Positions 15,475 through 24,768 of a stretch of DNA of 64,000 bases are shown here, in pieces. The notes under the pieces were generated by a model that worked only from the letters and a program-made list of their open reading frames with translations, searched no databases and was not told the origin of the DNA. The stretch comes from Streptomyces buecherae (GTDB lineage Bacteria; Actinomycetota; Actinomycetes; Streptomycetales; Streptomycetaceae). The stretch is from NCBI RefSeq assembly GCF_014295035.1, contig NZ_CP060404.1:6984501-7048500 (forward strand), given 5' to 3'. The position numbers were made by a program, and so were the translations under genes. Every line of letters starts with the position of its first letter. The stretch's first letter is position 1.

Positions 15475-16013
15475 TGGCCCGCCGGTACGACCCGGATCGC
15501 CGGCAGCGCATCATCGACGCGGCGATCCGCGTGGTGGCCGAACGGGGCATCGAGGCGCTCAGCCACCGCACCGTCGCGGCGGAGGCCGACGTGCCGCTCG
15601 GCTCCACCACGTACCACTTCGCCACCCTGGACGACCTCCTGGTCGCCGCGTTGCGGCAGGTGTGCACCGAGCCGGGGATGGCGGTGCCGACCTGGCGGCG
15701 GGCCGTCGAGGGGCCGGCGCCGCTGGCCGACGCCATCGCCGACCTCCTGCTGGACGCGGCGCGGGACGACCACGGCGAGGTGCGGCTCGCCTACGAGCTC
15801 TACCTGGCGGCGCTGCGGCGCGAGGCGCTGCGGCCGGTCGCCGCCGAGTGGCTGGAGGCCGTGGTGGCGGTCCTGGTCCCGCGCACCGGGGACGAGGCCA
15901 GCGCGCGGGCCCTGCTCGCGCTGGCGGACGGGCTGATGTTGCAGGCCCTGCTGAGTGGGCGGCGGCTGGACCGGGCCGAGGTGCGCGAGGCGCTGGCCCG
16001 GGTGGCCGGGTAG
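15474..16013 (+). CDS. TetR-family repressor coupled to SMR pump
   Basis: A 179-residue regulator with a TetR HTH at about residues 8-55 (RRQRIIDAAIRVVAERGIEALSHRTVAAEADVPLGSTTYHFATLDDLL) and an Ala/Leu-rich ligand domain. It is translationally coupled to the SMR gene and most likely represses it through the repeats at 15117-15155. Co-transcription with its target gives simple negative feedback. Confidence 0.9.
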   Translation: MARRYDPDRRQRIIDAAIRVVAERGIEALSHRTVAAEADVPLGSTTYHFATLDDLLVAALRQVCTEPGMAVPTWRRAVEGPAPLADAIADLLLDAARDDHGEVRLAYELYLAALRREALRPVAAEWLEAVVAVLVPRTGDEASARALLALADGLMLQALLSGRRLDRAEVREALARVAG

Positions 16014-16184
16014 CCGGGGGCGGCCGGGGCGCCTGGGGCGGCGGGAGCGGCCGGGTGGCGGGAGTGCCCTGAGCGGTCGGTTGGTCAGGTCGTCGGGTGC
16101 GGGCGGCCGGCGGGCGGGTGCGGTGGCGGCCCGGGGAGTGGGACCGGTTCGCCTCGACGGGGCGCCTCCGGTTAGCGTTCGAGC

Positions 16185-17177
16185 ATGACCGAAGCAGCAA
16201 CTCACCGCACCACCGGCGCCGTCGCCGCCGGGCTCGCCACCCTCAGCGAGGACGGGACCGTCCTGGACACCTGGTTCCCGGCCCCCGTCCTGTCCGCCGA
16301 GCCCGGCCCGGCCGGCACCGAGCGCATCACCGACGGCGAGCAGGTCGCCGAACTCCTCGGCCCCGGGGCGCCCGCCGCGCTCGGCACCGACCTCCGCCGT
16401 GGCGTCGAGGTCGTGGCCGTTCGCACGGTCATCGCCTCGCTCGACGACAAGCCCCTGGACGCGCACGACGCGTACCTGCGGCTGCACCTGCTCAGCCACC
16501 GGCTGGTCCGCCCGCACGGCGTCAGCCTGGACGGCCTCTTCGGCCTGCTGGCCAACGTCGCCTGGACCTCGCTCGGCCCGGTGCCGGTGGATCAGGTGGA
16601 GCGGGCCCGACTCGCGGCGCGCGCCGAGGGGCTGCACCTCCAGGTGACCAGCGTGGACAAGTTCCCGCGGATGACCGACTACGTGACGCCCGCCGGGGTC
16701 CGGATCGGCGACGCCGACCGGGTGCGGCTCGGCGCCCACCTGGCGGCCGGCACCACCGTGATGCACGAGGGCTTCGTCAACTTCAACGCGGGCACGCTCG
16801 GCACCTCGATGGTCGAGGGGCGCATCAGCGCGGGCGTCGTCGTCGGCGACGGCTCCGACATCGGTGGCGGCGCGTCGATCATGGGCACGCTCTCCGGTGG
16901 CGGCAAGCAGGTCGTCTCCATCGGCGAGCGCTGCCTGCTGGGCGCGGAGGCCGGTATCGGCATCGCGCTCGGCGACGACTGCGTGGTGGAGGCCGGCCTC
17001 TACATCACCGCCGGCACCCGCGTCACGCTGCCGGACGGTGAGGTCGTCAAGGCCCTGGAGCTGTCGGGCGTGAGCAACCTGCTCTTCCGGCGCAACTCCA
17101 CCACCGGACGCGTCGAGGCCCTCCAGCGCTCGGGTTCCTGGGGCGGCCTGAACGAGGCGCTGCACAGCCACAACTGA
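16185..17177 (+). CDS. dapD: Tetrahydrodipicolinate N-succinyltransferase
   Basis: This cytosolic enzyme succinylates tetrahydrodipicolinate in the meso-diaminopimelate/lysine branch that feeds peptidoglycan. The 330-residue protein is of the actinobacterial type, with a left-handed beta-helix made of hexapeptide repeats from about residue 170 (VRIGDADRVRLGAHLAAGTTV) to 290. The conserved stretch MHEGFVNFNAGTLGTSMVEGRIS includes the active-site region. ATG at 16185 has TAGCGT (16173-16178) 6 bases before it and no ribosome site, so it is probably leaderless. It is monocistronic, with a hairpin downstream. Confidence 0.96.
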   Translation: MTEAATHRTTGAVAAGLATLSEDGTVLDTWFPAPVLSAEPGPAGTERITDGEQVAELLGPGAPAALGTDLRRGVEVVAVRTVIASLDDKPLDAHDAYLRLHLLSHRLVRPHGVSLDGLFGLLANVAWTSLGPVPVDQVERARLAARAEGLHLQVTSVDKFPRMTDYVTPAGVRIGDADRVRLGAHLAAGTTVMHEGFVNFNAGTLGTSMVEGRISAGVVVGDGSDIGGGASIMGTLSGGGKQVVSIGERCLLGAEAGIGIALGDDCVVEAGLYITAGTRVTLPDGEVVKALELSGVSNLLFRRNSTTGRVEALQRSGSWGGLNEALHSHN

Positions 17178-17250
17178 CGCTCCACGGCCTCGGCCGGACG
17201 GCCGCCCGGCCCCCGCCTGCCCGGTGACCCCGGCCGGTGGCTTCCCCCGT

Positions 17251-17288
17251 TCCGCCCCGCCCCTGCCCGTCGGCAGCGGCGGGGCGGA
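17251..17288. terminator. Terminator between dapD and the convergent nuclease gene
   Basis: An 11-bp perfect stem (17251-17261 with 17278-17288) and a 16-nt loop lies between two convergent genes and can serve both. Confidence 0.6.
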
Positions 17289-17422
17289 GCCGTACGGCCA
17301 CGGTCGTACGCGTGCGGTCGTACCGTCACGGTCGTACGGGCGATCCGCGCGGGGGCGAGGCACCTCGGGTTCGGGCGCGTCCGGCCCACAGGTGTGGCCT
17401 CGGGCCGGGCGGCGCGGGGTGG

Positions 17423-19294
17423 CTAGTAGCGGATGCGAACGACCTGCGGGTCGTGGTCGCTGGCCTGGTCGGCGAACTCCGCGTTGACGTGCACGATGTC
17501 GTACTCGGCCCGGCGCGCGCCCTTGCTGGTCAGGATGTGGTCCAGGACCTGCGAGTTGCCGTTGTAGACGTAGCCGTAGCGCTCCCGCTTCGGCAGCTTG
17601 TTCACCAGGTCGGTGAGGGCCCCGCCATCGGTCAGGGCGTCCAGGGCGGGGGAGAACTGGAAGTCGTTGATGTCGCCCGCGACCACCACGCTCGCCCGGG
17701 GCTTGATCTCCAGCACGTCCTTCACAAACGCGTTGACCGCCTTGGCCTGCGCGATCCGCTGCACCTCCGAGCCCCGGCGCGGCGGCTGGAACCGGCTGTC
17801 CAGGCCCTGGTCGCCGCCCTTGCTGTTGAAGTGGTTGGCCACCACGAAGACCGGCTGGCCGCGGAAGGTGAACTCGCCGACCAGCGGCTTGCGGCTGGCC
17901 CGCCACGCCTCGTTCGCCGGGTCGATCCGGCCCGGTGACGCCGACAGCGCGGGCTCGCCGTCGCGGTCGACGACCCGCACCGGCGTGGTGGCGTCGCCGC
18001 CCGCGGTGTCGGTGAAGGAGACCCGCTCGGGGTTGAAGAGGAACGCGTTGCGGATGTTGCCGCCGGGCTGGCCGCCGTCCTGGTCGTCGGCGGGGTCGAT
18101 CTGGCGCCAGGAGTAGGAGGGCCCACCCGCCGCCTTGATGGCCTCGGTGAGCTGGCGCAGCGTCGCGTCGGCGGAGACGACGGAGTCGTTGGTGGGGCCG
18201 TTGTCGTCCTGCACCTCCTCAAGGGCGACGATGTCGGGCGAGGCCAGGTCGCGGACCAGCCCCTCGGCCAGCCGGTCGAACTTGGCCCGCGGCGTCTTCG
18301 GCGACAGGTTCTCCACGTTGTACGTGGCGATGGCCAGCTCGCGGGAGTGCTGCGGGCGGGTCCGCTCGCGCCGCAGCCCGCCGTCCACCAGCTCGCCGAG
18401 TTCGGTGGCCTGGATCTCGTACCCGCCGAACTGGTCGTAGTCGAGCGGCCCCGAGGTGACACCGGCGAGCCGGTCGCGCACGTTCGCGATCGGGAACGGG
18501 CGCTCGGCGTACGGGATGAGCGAGGCGACCTTGACCCGGCCCGAACCCGGCTTCCGGTACGAGTCGTAGAGCACGCCGCCGCGCGCGGTGCGGTCCTGGT
18601 ACGGCTCGGCGGTGACCCACAGCTCCTTGTGCTCGCTGGTCGCCCCGACGACGGGGGCGTTCCGCACGGCCACCCGCATGCCCTCCAGCGACTCGTACCG
18701 GTCGAGCGCGTAGCGGCCTGGCCGCAGCGGCAGCGACTCGATGCTCTCGCCCTCGCCGGCGGTGGGCGCGTAGCGCCGCGGGACGGCGGCGGAGCCGAGC
18801 GTGAACGCGGCGGGCAGCGGCTGGCCCGAGGCGCGCACGGTCCACGTCGCGCGGGTGAGCTCGGTCACCGACTGGAGCCCCGCGTCCGCGCCGCCGGGGT
18901 AGTACTCGGTGACCGTGCCCGAGACCTCGACGGCGTCGCCCACGGCCACCTTCGGCGTGCTGGAGCCGGTGAAGACGAAGACGGCCTCGCTGGTGGCCGG
19001 GGAGCGGTCGGGCCTCGGGTCCTGGACCCAGAAGCCGCGCGCGGAACCGAAGGCGCGGACCGCCGTGACGACGCCCGGCACGCCGGTGACGTCCTTGCCG
19101 GCCAGCGGAGAGACGCGGGTGGCGCCCTGGATGTCGTGCACGCGTATCTCGGCGGCGGACGCGGACTGCGGGACCGCGAGCAGGCCGGCGGCCAGCGCCG
19201 CCGCGACGACGGCCGTGACGGCAGCGGAACGGCGCCGGGCGCGGGAGGCCAGGGGCGGGACCGGATGCGGCGACGAGGGGGACAGCGGCGACAT
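17423..19294 (-). CDS. Secreted endonuclease/exonuclease/phosphatase-family enzyme
   Basis: A 623-residue exported hydrolase of the EEP (DNase I-like) superfamily. An N-terminal signal peptide (Arg-rich, then VTAVVAAALAAGLLAVPQSASA) ends near residue 48. Next comes an OB-fold-like region (VPGVVTAVRAFGSARGFWVQDP) similar to that of extracellular nucleases such as YhcR. The EEP domain fills the C-terminal half, with IATYNVENL, VALEEVQDD, VANHFNSKGG, VAGDINDFQ and SDHDPQVVRIRY, which supply the metal-binding and catalytic residues. It probably degrades extracellular DNA or phosphoesters. A GGGAGC tandem repeat occupies the leader. Confidence 0.9.
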   Translation of the reverse strand: MSPLSPSSPHPVPPLASRARRRSAAVTAVVAAALAAGLLAVPQSASAAEIRVHDIQGATRVSPLAGKDVTGVPGVVTAVRAFGSARGFWVQDPRPDRSPATSEAVFVFTGSSTPKVAVGDAVEVSGTVTEYYPGGADAGLQSVTELTRATWTVRASGQPLPAAFTLGSAAVPRRYAPTAGEGESIESLPLRPGRYALDRYESLEGMRVAVRNAPVVGATSEHKELWVTAEPYQDRTARGGVLYDSYRKPGSGRVKVASLIPYAERPFPIANVRDRLAGVTSGPLDYDQFGGYEIQATELGELVDGGLRRERTRPQHSRELAIATYNVENLSPKTPRAKFDRLAEGLVRDLASPDIVALEEVQDDNGPTNDSVVSADATLRQLTEAIKAAGGPSYSWRQIDPADDQDGGQPGGNIRNAFLFNPERVSFTDTAGGDATTPVRVVDRDGEPALSASPGRIDPANEAWRASRKPLVGEFTFRGQPVFVVANHFNSKGGDQGLDSRFQPPRRGSEVQRIAQAKAVNAFVKDVLEIKPRASVVVAGDINDFQFSPALDALTDGGALTDLVNKLPKRERYGYVYNGNSQVLDHILTSKGARRAEYDIVHVNAEFADQASDHDPQVVRIRY

Positions 19295-19308
19295 GGCGGA
19301 GCCTTTCG

Positions 19309-19344
19309 GGGAGCGGGAGCGGGAGCGGGAGCGGGAGCGGGAGC
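19309..19344 (-). repeat. Six tandem copies of GGGAGC in the nuclease leader
   Basis: GGGAGC is repeated six times without error (plus a partial unit), ending 15 bases before the nuclease ATG; on the mRNA it reads GCTCCC repeats. GAAAGG just before the ATG is the probable ribosome site. Copy number could change by slippage and alter leader folding. Confidence 0.85.
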
Positions 19345-19692
19345 GGACGGCGGCACGCGGCGGACGCCGCGTGCCGGGTGGTACCAGCGGGTCGGCGCGG
19401 GGCCGTGGGCCGGACGTGCGAGGGGACGGGCGGAACGAGCTGCGGGCAGTGGACGGGGCGGCGGAGGCCCACCGAGCGGCCGGGCGCCCGGGACGCCAGG
19501 CCCACGGACGGGTGCGCGCGGGCGTACCAACCCCTCTACGCGCGTCAATCTCGTGTGCGCGTCAGGGTGTTGTCAAGGCTCGCCGGATGGACGGCGGCTG
19601 ACGGATACGTGAACCGGATGACCCCCCGCGAATCCGTCTACGCTGGGACACCGTGCCGTCACACGACTCGTACGGCCGCAACCCCCGAGGAG
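19345..19692. other. Divergent intergenic region with promoter for the 19.7-kb gene
   Basis: 348 bp between the secreted nuclease gene and the next plus-strand gene. The sequence is GC-rich up to 19550, then AT-richer. TACGCT at 19639-19644 is a plausible -10 element that would give a leader of about 40 bases. Confidence 0.4.
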
Positions 19693-21261
19693 ATGACCCA
19701 GCAGATGCCCGAAGACCGCCCCACCATGCCGCCGGTCATGCTGCACACCGAGGCAGAGCTCGCGCGGGACGCGCTGAGCGCACCGCTGTTCGTCCGCGCG
19801 GTGCGGCTCGCCCGCTGGGCCGATCCGCACAAGCCGGTGGGGGCGGGCGGCGAGCTCCTGGCCGACGAGTTGCGGGAAGCGGTCAAGGAACTGGGCCTCG
19901 ACGACGACGAGGACGGCCCCGGCTACGCCGCCGAGGCGTGGCAGCTCGCCCTGGACATCGGGCTCGTCGAGGTGGAAGGCCCCGCAGGCCCCGAAGACGC
20001 AGCCGAGACAGCCGAGGCGGTCGACGCCGACGGCGCCCCGGCCGACGGGACGCCGCTCACCCCCGGCGCGGACGCGCCCGAGCCGGCCGGCACCGCGCGC
20101 CCGGGCGAGGAACTGCCCCGCTTCGCCGGCGGCGCCCCGCAGGAGGTGCTGGAGCTGTGGCTGAACGGGCTCGAGACGGTCCTGGCGGACGCGGCGGCCC
20201 CCGACCTGGCCGACATCATCGACCAGTTGAGCGAGGGCGACGAACTCGACCTCGACGCGCTCGACTGGAACCCCGAGGAGGAGGCCGACTTCCTCGACGG
20301 CGTGCTGGGCAACCTCTACCTGCTGACCGCGCTGGACGAGGAGACCACCGACCGCGCGGTGCCGCTGCCCGCGCTCGCCGCCTCCATGATCGTCCCGGAC
20401 GACATGGACGAGCCGACCGACGCCGTCCTCGAAGAGGTCTCCGACGCGATGATGCGGCTGGACGAGCAGTTCCGCATGCTCGCGCCCACCGGCATCGTGG
20501 ACTACCGGCCGGTCGACGAGGAGTTGATCGAGGAGGTCGACGGCGAGGGCCGGGTCTCCGAGCCCGAGCGCGGCATCGCCGAGACCGAGGTCGACGAGGA
20601 GGATGTCGCCCGCTACGGCATGGTCAGGCTCACCCCGCTCGGCCTGTACGCGGTGCGCTCGCGGATGCTGGAGGCGGGCGTGCACGCCCCCGTCGTCGGC
20701 GAGCTGGCGCCGGCCGACGCGCAGACGCTGCTCGCCGCCCTGCCCGGCTTCCCGGACGCCGCCGCGCGCGCCGAGGCCGAGCAGTGGTTGGCCGGGCGCA
20801 CCGCGACCGACGCCGCGGCCGAACTGCTCGCGGCGGCCCGCGGCGACGACCCCGAGGCGCCGCTGCGCCGCCTGACCTGCCAGCAGACCCTGACCCTGGT
20901 CGGCCCGGAGGCGGAGCCGGCGCTGCGCGCGGTGCTCGAAGACCCGCATCTGGGCGGGCTCGCCCGCGTGTGGCTCGCCGAACACGGTGTGGACCAGGTG
21001 CCCGAGCCGTCGGAGGAGATGGTCTTCTGGCTGACCGTGGACACCATCGCGGCCCAACTGGCGGCCGGCGGCGACTCGGAGGAGCTGCGGGAGCTGGTGC
21101 AGGGCCTGGTGGACCGCAGCGCCGGCTTCTTCGACTCGGTGTGGCGCGTCGAGCACCCGGCGACGGCGGAGATCCTGGAGGCGATGGGCCGGCTGCACCC
21201 GGACAAGAAGACCGCCAAGGAGGCGCGCAAGGCCGCGTTCAAGGCCCGCTCGCGACACTGA
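19693..21261 (+). CDS. Unknown conserved protein with winged-helix-like N-terminus and HEAT-like C-terminus (paralogue 1)
   Basis: A 522-residue soluble acidic protein that I cannot name. Residues about 20-90 (LFVRAVRLARWADPHKPVGAGG, then AWQLALDIGLVEVE) look like a winged-helix unit. The middle is very acidic. From about residue 350 helical repeats include AEQWLAGRTATDAAAELLAAARGDD, EPALRAVLEDPHLGGLARVWLAEHGVD and MVFWLTVDTIAAQLA, ending in a basic tail KKTAKEARKAAFKARSRH. The same order of blocks occurs in the protein at 53.7-55.3 kb, so the two are paralogues. GAGGAG directly abuts ATG 19693, so the in-frame ATG at 19705 may be the true start. Confidence 0.75.
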   Translation: MTQQMPEDRPTMPPVMLHTEAELARDALSAPLFVRAVRLARWADPHKPVGAGGELLADELREAVKELGLDDDEDGPGYAAEAWQLALDIGLVEVEGPAGPEDAAETAEAVDADGAPADGTPLTPGADAPEPAGTARPGEELPRFAGGAPQEVLELWLNGLETVLADAAAPDLADIIDQLSEGDELDLDALDWNPEEEADFLDGVLGNLYLLTALDEETTDRAVPLPALAASMIVPDDMDEPTDAVLEEVSDAMMRLDEQFRMLAPTGIVDYRPVDEELIEEVDGEGRVSEPERGIAETEVDEEDVARYGMVRLTPLGLYAVRSRMLEAGVHAPVVGELAPADAQTLLAALPGFPDAAARAEAEQWLAGRTATDAAAELLAAARGDDPEAPLRRLTCQQTLTLVGPEAEPALRAVLEDPHLGGLARVWLAEHGVDQVPEPSEEMVFWLTVDTIAAQLAAGGDSEELRELVQGLVDRSAGFFDSVWRVEHPATAEILEAMGRLHPDKKTAKEARKAAFKARSRH

Positions 21262-21682
21262 GCCGGGGTGATCGGCGGCCGACGTGACCGACGGCCGGTG
21301 TGGCCGGTCCGGCCGGTGAGGCCGGTCCGGCTGGTGCGGCTGTCGAGGAGGGCTGGCTGTGCCGTCGGCCGTCGGGTGGCCTGTGGTCGCGCGGCCTGAT
21401 GTCGCCCGCGCGCGGGTGGCCGCCGGGCGCGCGGCGGCGTGCGGTGCGGCGTGCGTGGCGGGTGGGTGCGCCGTACGGCGGCGGGCGGTGCGGCGGCGTG
21501 CGGTGTGCCGTGTGGTGGGGCCGGGCGCGGCGTTCGACCGCGCGCCGGGCGGGACGATCCGGGCGTACGGTACGGCCAACCGGTCCTCCCGATGTCGCAC
21601 CGCGTTCAACTGGTGTTCGGCCGGGCGCGGCAGCCTGACCGCGGCACGTCAGGCGGACAGTTCCGGCCACCAGGAGATGAAG
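21262..21682. other. 421-bp GC-rich region upstream of phoX
   Basis: No gene seen. 21300-21345 has imperfect GGCCGGT repeats, and 21420-21540 is strand-biased G-rich sequence. A candidate PHO box lies at 21604-21625. Confidence 0.4.
21604..21625 (+). promoter_or_regulatory. Candidate PHO box (PhoP direct repeats) upstream of phoX
   Basis: Two adjacent 11-mers, GTTCAACTGGT and GTTCGGCCGGG, match the spacing of Streptomyces PhoP direct-repeat units (GTTCA at 11-bp period). The first fits well and the second only in GTTC. The position 58 bases before a phosphatase start supports it. Confidence 0.45.
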
Positions 21683-23200
21683 ATGCCGCTTACTCGCAGG
21701 GATTTCGCGAAGCAGTCCGCGTACACCGGGGCCGGTGTCGCGCTGGTCGGCACGGTCGATGTGCTCGCCACCGCCCCCGGGGCCCTCGCGGCGGAGGGCG
21801 TGGATGAGCGGGGGCACCGGCCCTCGCTCGGCTACGGGCCGCTCGTCCCCGACCCCAAGGGCCTGCTCGCGCTGCCCGCGGGCTTCTCGTACCGGGTGAT
21901 CACCCGCACCGGCGAGACGACGCTGGAGTCGGGCGAGTCCACCCCGTCCAACCACGACGGCACCGCCACCTTCGAGGGCCCGCGCGGGACGACGCTGCTG
22001 GTCAACAACCACGAGCTGAGCGGCCCGCGGTCGAAGTGGGCGCACCCGGTGCCGCTGGTGGAGGGCCTGGTCTACGACCCGGCCGCCTCCGGCGGTTGCA
22101 CCGTCGTCGAGGTCTCCCGGCACGGCGACCACGTCAGCGAGTGGGTGGGCATCGCGGGCACCGCCACCAACTGCGCGGGCGGTCGCACCCCCTGGGGCAC
22201 CTGGCTGACGTGCGAGGAGACCGAGGACAAGGCCGGCGAGAACGGCATGACCAAGGACCACGGCTACGTGTTCGAGGTCGACCCGCACGACCGACCGCGC
22301 GGCCACCGCGGCGCGGCGGAGGCGGAGGGCGCACACGCCCAGCGGGGCCCGAAGCCGATCAAGGCACTCGGCCGGTACGCGCACGAGGCGGTCGTGGTCG
22401 ACCCGCGGCGCGGGCACTTCTACCTGACCGAGGACGCCGACGAGCCCAACGGCCTGTTCTACCGCTGGGTCCCGCCGCGCGGCTTCACGCCGGGGCGCCG
22501 CGCGCTGCGCCACCTCGCCGACGACGCGGGCGTGCTGCAGGCCCCGCAGTGCTACGACTCGGGCGGCCGGTTCGTGGACGACCTCTCCCGGGCGCGGAAG
22601 GTGGGCACCGTCTACGGCGTGGACTGGATCGACGTGCCCGACCGCGACGCCCAGCGGGTTCCGGTGCGCAAGCAGTTCCGGGACCACCAGGTCACGCGGG
22701 CGCGCAAGCTGGAAGGCATGTGGTGGGCCGACGGCGGTGCGTACATCGTGGCCTCCTTCGCCCGCGACGAGAGCCCGGTCGCGCACGACGGCCAGGTCTG
22801 GTTCTACAACCCGCGCCGCCGCACGCTCACCCTGAAGGTGCTGCTCGGCGTGAACCAGGACCCGGACAAGGACGGCGCCTTCGACGGCCCGGACAACATC
22901 ACCGTCTCCCCGTACGGCGGCCTGATCATCGCCGAGGACGGCGACGGCATCCAGCACCTGTTCGGGGCGACGGACCGGGGCGAGACCTACCCGATCGCCC
23001 GTAACGAGCTGAACATCGGCACCGCCGAGAAGCCCTCGTACAGCGAGTTCACCGGCGTGGTCTTCTCGCCCGACGGGGACACCCTGTACGCGAACATCCA
23101 GGTGCCGGGCATCATGCTCGCGATCACCGGCCCGTGGCGGCGCCAGCCCCACCGACCGCACGGCCACGGCCACGATCGTGCGCAGGAGCAGAACAGCTAG
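21683..23200 (+). CDS. phoX: Tat-exported PhoX-family (DUF839) phosphatase
   Basis: PhoX enzymes are exported Ca/Fe-dependent alkaline phosphatases that free phosphate outside the cell. The 505-residue product starts MPLTRRDFAKQ, a Tat signal, followed by a hydrophobic stretch to about residue 38. The mature part has family blocks TTLLVNNHELSG, APQCYDSGGRF-like and YGGLIIAEDGDGIQHLFG, and NCAGGRTPWGTWLTCEETE, where conserved glutamates and cysteines lie. The tail is His-rich (PHRPHGHGHD). AGGAG at 21672-21676 is 6 bases before ATG 21683; ATG 21677 is less well spaced. A PHO-box candidate is upstream and a hairpin follows. Confidence 0.88.
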   Translation: MPLTRRDFAKQSAYTGAGVALVGTVDVLATAPGALAAEGVDERGHRPSLGYGPLVPDPKGLLALPAGFSYRVITRTGETTLESGESTPSNHDGTATFEGPRGTTLLVNNHELSGPRSKWAHPVPLVEGLVYDPAASGGCTVVEVSRHGDHVSEWVGIAGTATNCAGGRTPWGTWLTCEETEDKAGENGMTKDHGYVFEVDPHDRPRGHRGAAEAEGAHAQRGPKPIKALGRYAHEAVVVDPRRGHFYLTEDADEPNGLFYRWVPPRGFTPGRRALRHLADDAGVLQAPQCYDSGGRFVDDLSRARKVGTVYGVDWIDVPDRDAQRVPVRKQFRDHQVTRARKLEGMWWADGGAYIVASFARDESPVAHDGQVWFYNPRRRTLTLKVLLGVNQDPDKDGAFDGPDNITVSPYGGLIIAEDGDGIQHLFGATDRGETYPIARNELNIGTAEKPSYSEFTGVVFSPDGDTLYANIQVPGIMLAITGPWRRQPHRPHGHGHDRAQEQNS

Positions 23201-23223
23201 CCGCCGCCCTCACCTCCGGCCTC

Positions 23224-23255
23224 GCCCGCCCGGCGCCCCGCGCGCCCGGGCGGGC
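23224..23255 (+). terminator. Terminator hairpin after phoX
   Basis: A 10-bp perfect stem (23224-23233 with 23246-23255) begins 24 bases after the phoX stop. Confidence 0.6.
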
Positions 23256-23350
23256 GCTGTCGTGAGGGCGCTGCCCGGGTGACCGGCGGCTCCGGGTGGC
23301 CCGGGGCGGGGGTGGGGGAATCCTGGCCGGCGTGAGGTGTTGACATCCAT

Positions 23351-24427
23351 GTGACCCCACGCGTGACGAGCACCCCGTTCTCCGTCCTCGACCGCTCCCG
23401 CACCCGGCAGGGCCGGGCGGAGGGCGAGGCGCTGCGCGACACCGTCGCCTTCGCCCGCCTCGCCGAAGAACTCGGCTACCACCGGTTCTGGGTCTCCGAG
23501 CACCACAGCGTGCCCGGGGTCGCGGGCTCGGCGCCGACCGTGCTGGCCGCCGCCGTGGCCGCGGCGACCGACCGCATCCGCGTCGGCACCGGTGGCGTGA
23601 TGCTGCCCAACCACCAGCCGCTGGTCGTCGCGGAGCAGTTCGGGGTGCTGGCGGCGCTCCACCCGGACCGGATCGACATGGGCCTCGGCCGCTCCGTCGG
23701 CTTCACCGACGGCATCCGGCGCGCGCTCGGCCGGGACAAGGAGGCGGCCGGCGACTTCGGCGCCCAGTTGGCGGAGCTGCTCGGGTACTTCACCGGGCGG
23801 CAGCAGGTGCACCCGCAGGTGCACGCGCGGCCGGCGGAGGGCCTGCACGTACCCGCGTTCGTGCTGGCCACCGGCGCGGGCGCGACGGTGGCCGCCGAGG
23901 CGGGGCTGCCGCTGGTGATCGCCGCCGTGGTGGGCGAGGACCGGATGCTGGAGGCCATCGAGCGCTACCGGGCCGCCTTCCGTCCCTCCGCGCAGGCCGA
24001 GCGCCCGTACGTGGTGGTGGCCGGGACCGTCGCGGTCGCCGAGACCACCGAGCGGGCCCGCCGGCTGTTGGTGCCCGAGGCGTGGTCGAGCGCCTACTCG
24101 CGCACCCACGGGGTGTTCCCGCCGCTTGAGCCGGCCGAGGAGATCGAGGCGCGGACCATGTCGCCGCGCGAGCGCGAGCGGTACGAGGAGTCGATGCGCG
24201 GCCACATCCACGGCACCGAGCAGGAGGTGACCGCTGCCCTCGACGCCCTCATCGAGCGCAGCGGCGCCGACGAGATACTGGTGACCACGAGCACGTACGA
24301 CCGCGCGGGGATGCTCGACTCCTACCGTCGGCTGGCCCGCGTCGCCCACCTGTCCGACGCGCGGGGGACGCGGGGGAGCGCGGCGGGCCCGCCACGCGGC
24401 TCGGCCGAGTTGGCCGGCACGCGCTGA
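23351..24427 (+). CDS. Luciferase-like (LLM class) flavin-dependent oxidoreductase
   Basis: A 358-residue monooxygenase of the bacterial luciferase family using FMNH2 (or F420). Conserved blocks are LAEELGYHRFWVSEHHSVPGVAGSAP, RIRVGTGGVMLPNHQPLVVAEQFGVLAALHPDRIDMGLGRS and GTEQEVTAALDALIERSGADEILVTT near the C-terminus. The last 25 residues are low-complexity. GTG at 23351 is about 11 bases after GAGGTG; GTG at 23363 is the alternative. The substrate is unknown. It stands alone between phoX and a repeat-rich gap. Confidence 0.9.
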   Translation: MTPRVTSTPFSVLDRSRTRQGRAEGEALRDTVAFARLAEELGYHRFWVSEHHSVPGVAGSAPTVLAAAVAAATDRIRVGTGGVMLPNHQPLVVAEQFGVLAALHPDRIDMGLGRSVGFTDGIRRALGRDKEAAGDFGAQLAELLGYFTGRQQVHPQVHARPAEGLHVPAFVLATGAGATVAAEAGLPLVIAAVVGEDRMLEAIERYRAAFRPSAQAERPYVVVAGTVAVAETTERARRLLVPEAWSSAYSRTHGVFPPLEPAEEIEARTMSPRERERYEESMRGHIHGTEQEVTAALDALIERSGADEILVTTSTYDRAGMLDSYRRLARVAHLSDARGTRGSAAGPPRGSAELAGTR

Positions 24428-24768
24428 GCGCACCGCGACGGGGGTGGACCGCGCCCGAGCCGACAAGCGGAGGCGGTTGCCGCCTGCCGGAAGCGGCCTG
24501 ACCGAGCTGGCCCGACCGGGTTGGCCCGACCGAGCCGGCCCGACTCCGGCCTGAGGGAGCCCACCCGAGCTGTTTCGGCTGAGCCCGCCCGGGGCGTCCC
24601 GGGATGAGGCCGCCTGGGTGTGCCCCGGTGAACCCCGCCTGACTGGATTGGGCCTTCCGGGGGGCTGGCCCGGAGCGGCCGGCGGGTGTGCCGGCGGTCG
24701 GGTGGGGGCCGGGCGGCCGGCGCGTTGGGCGGCGGTACGCGGCGGGGGCGGGGCCCGGGCGGTGGGGC
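24428..24768. other. 341-bp low-complexity intergenic region with degenerate GGCCCGACCG repeats
   Basis: 24495-24545 contains about four imperfect copies of a GGCCCGACCG-like decamer. The remainder is G-rich without a convincing gene. Confidence 0.5.

Noticed and set aside
15267..17906. 879-codon minus-strand frame across tetR, dapD and the nuclease end
   Set aside because: Composition artefact over well-supported genes on the other strand or frame.
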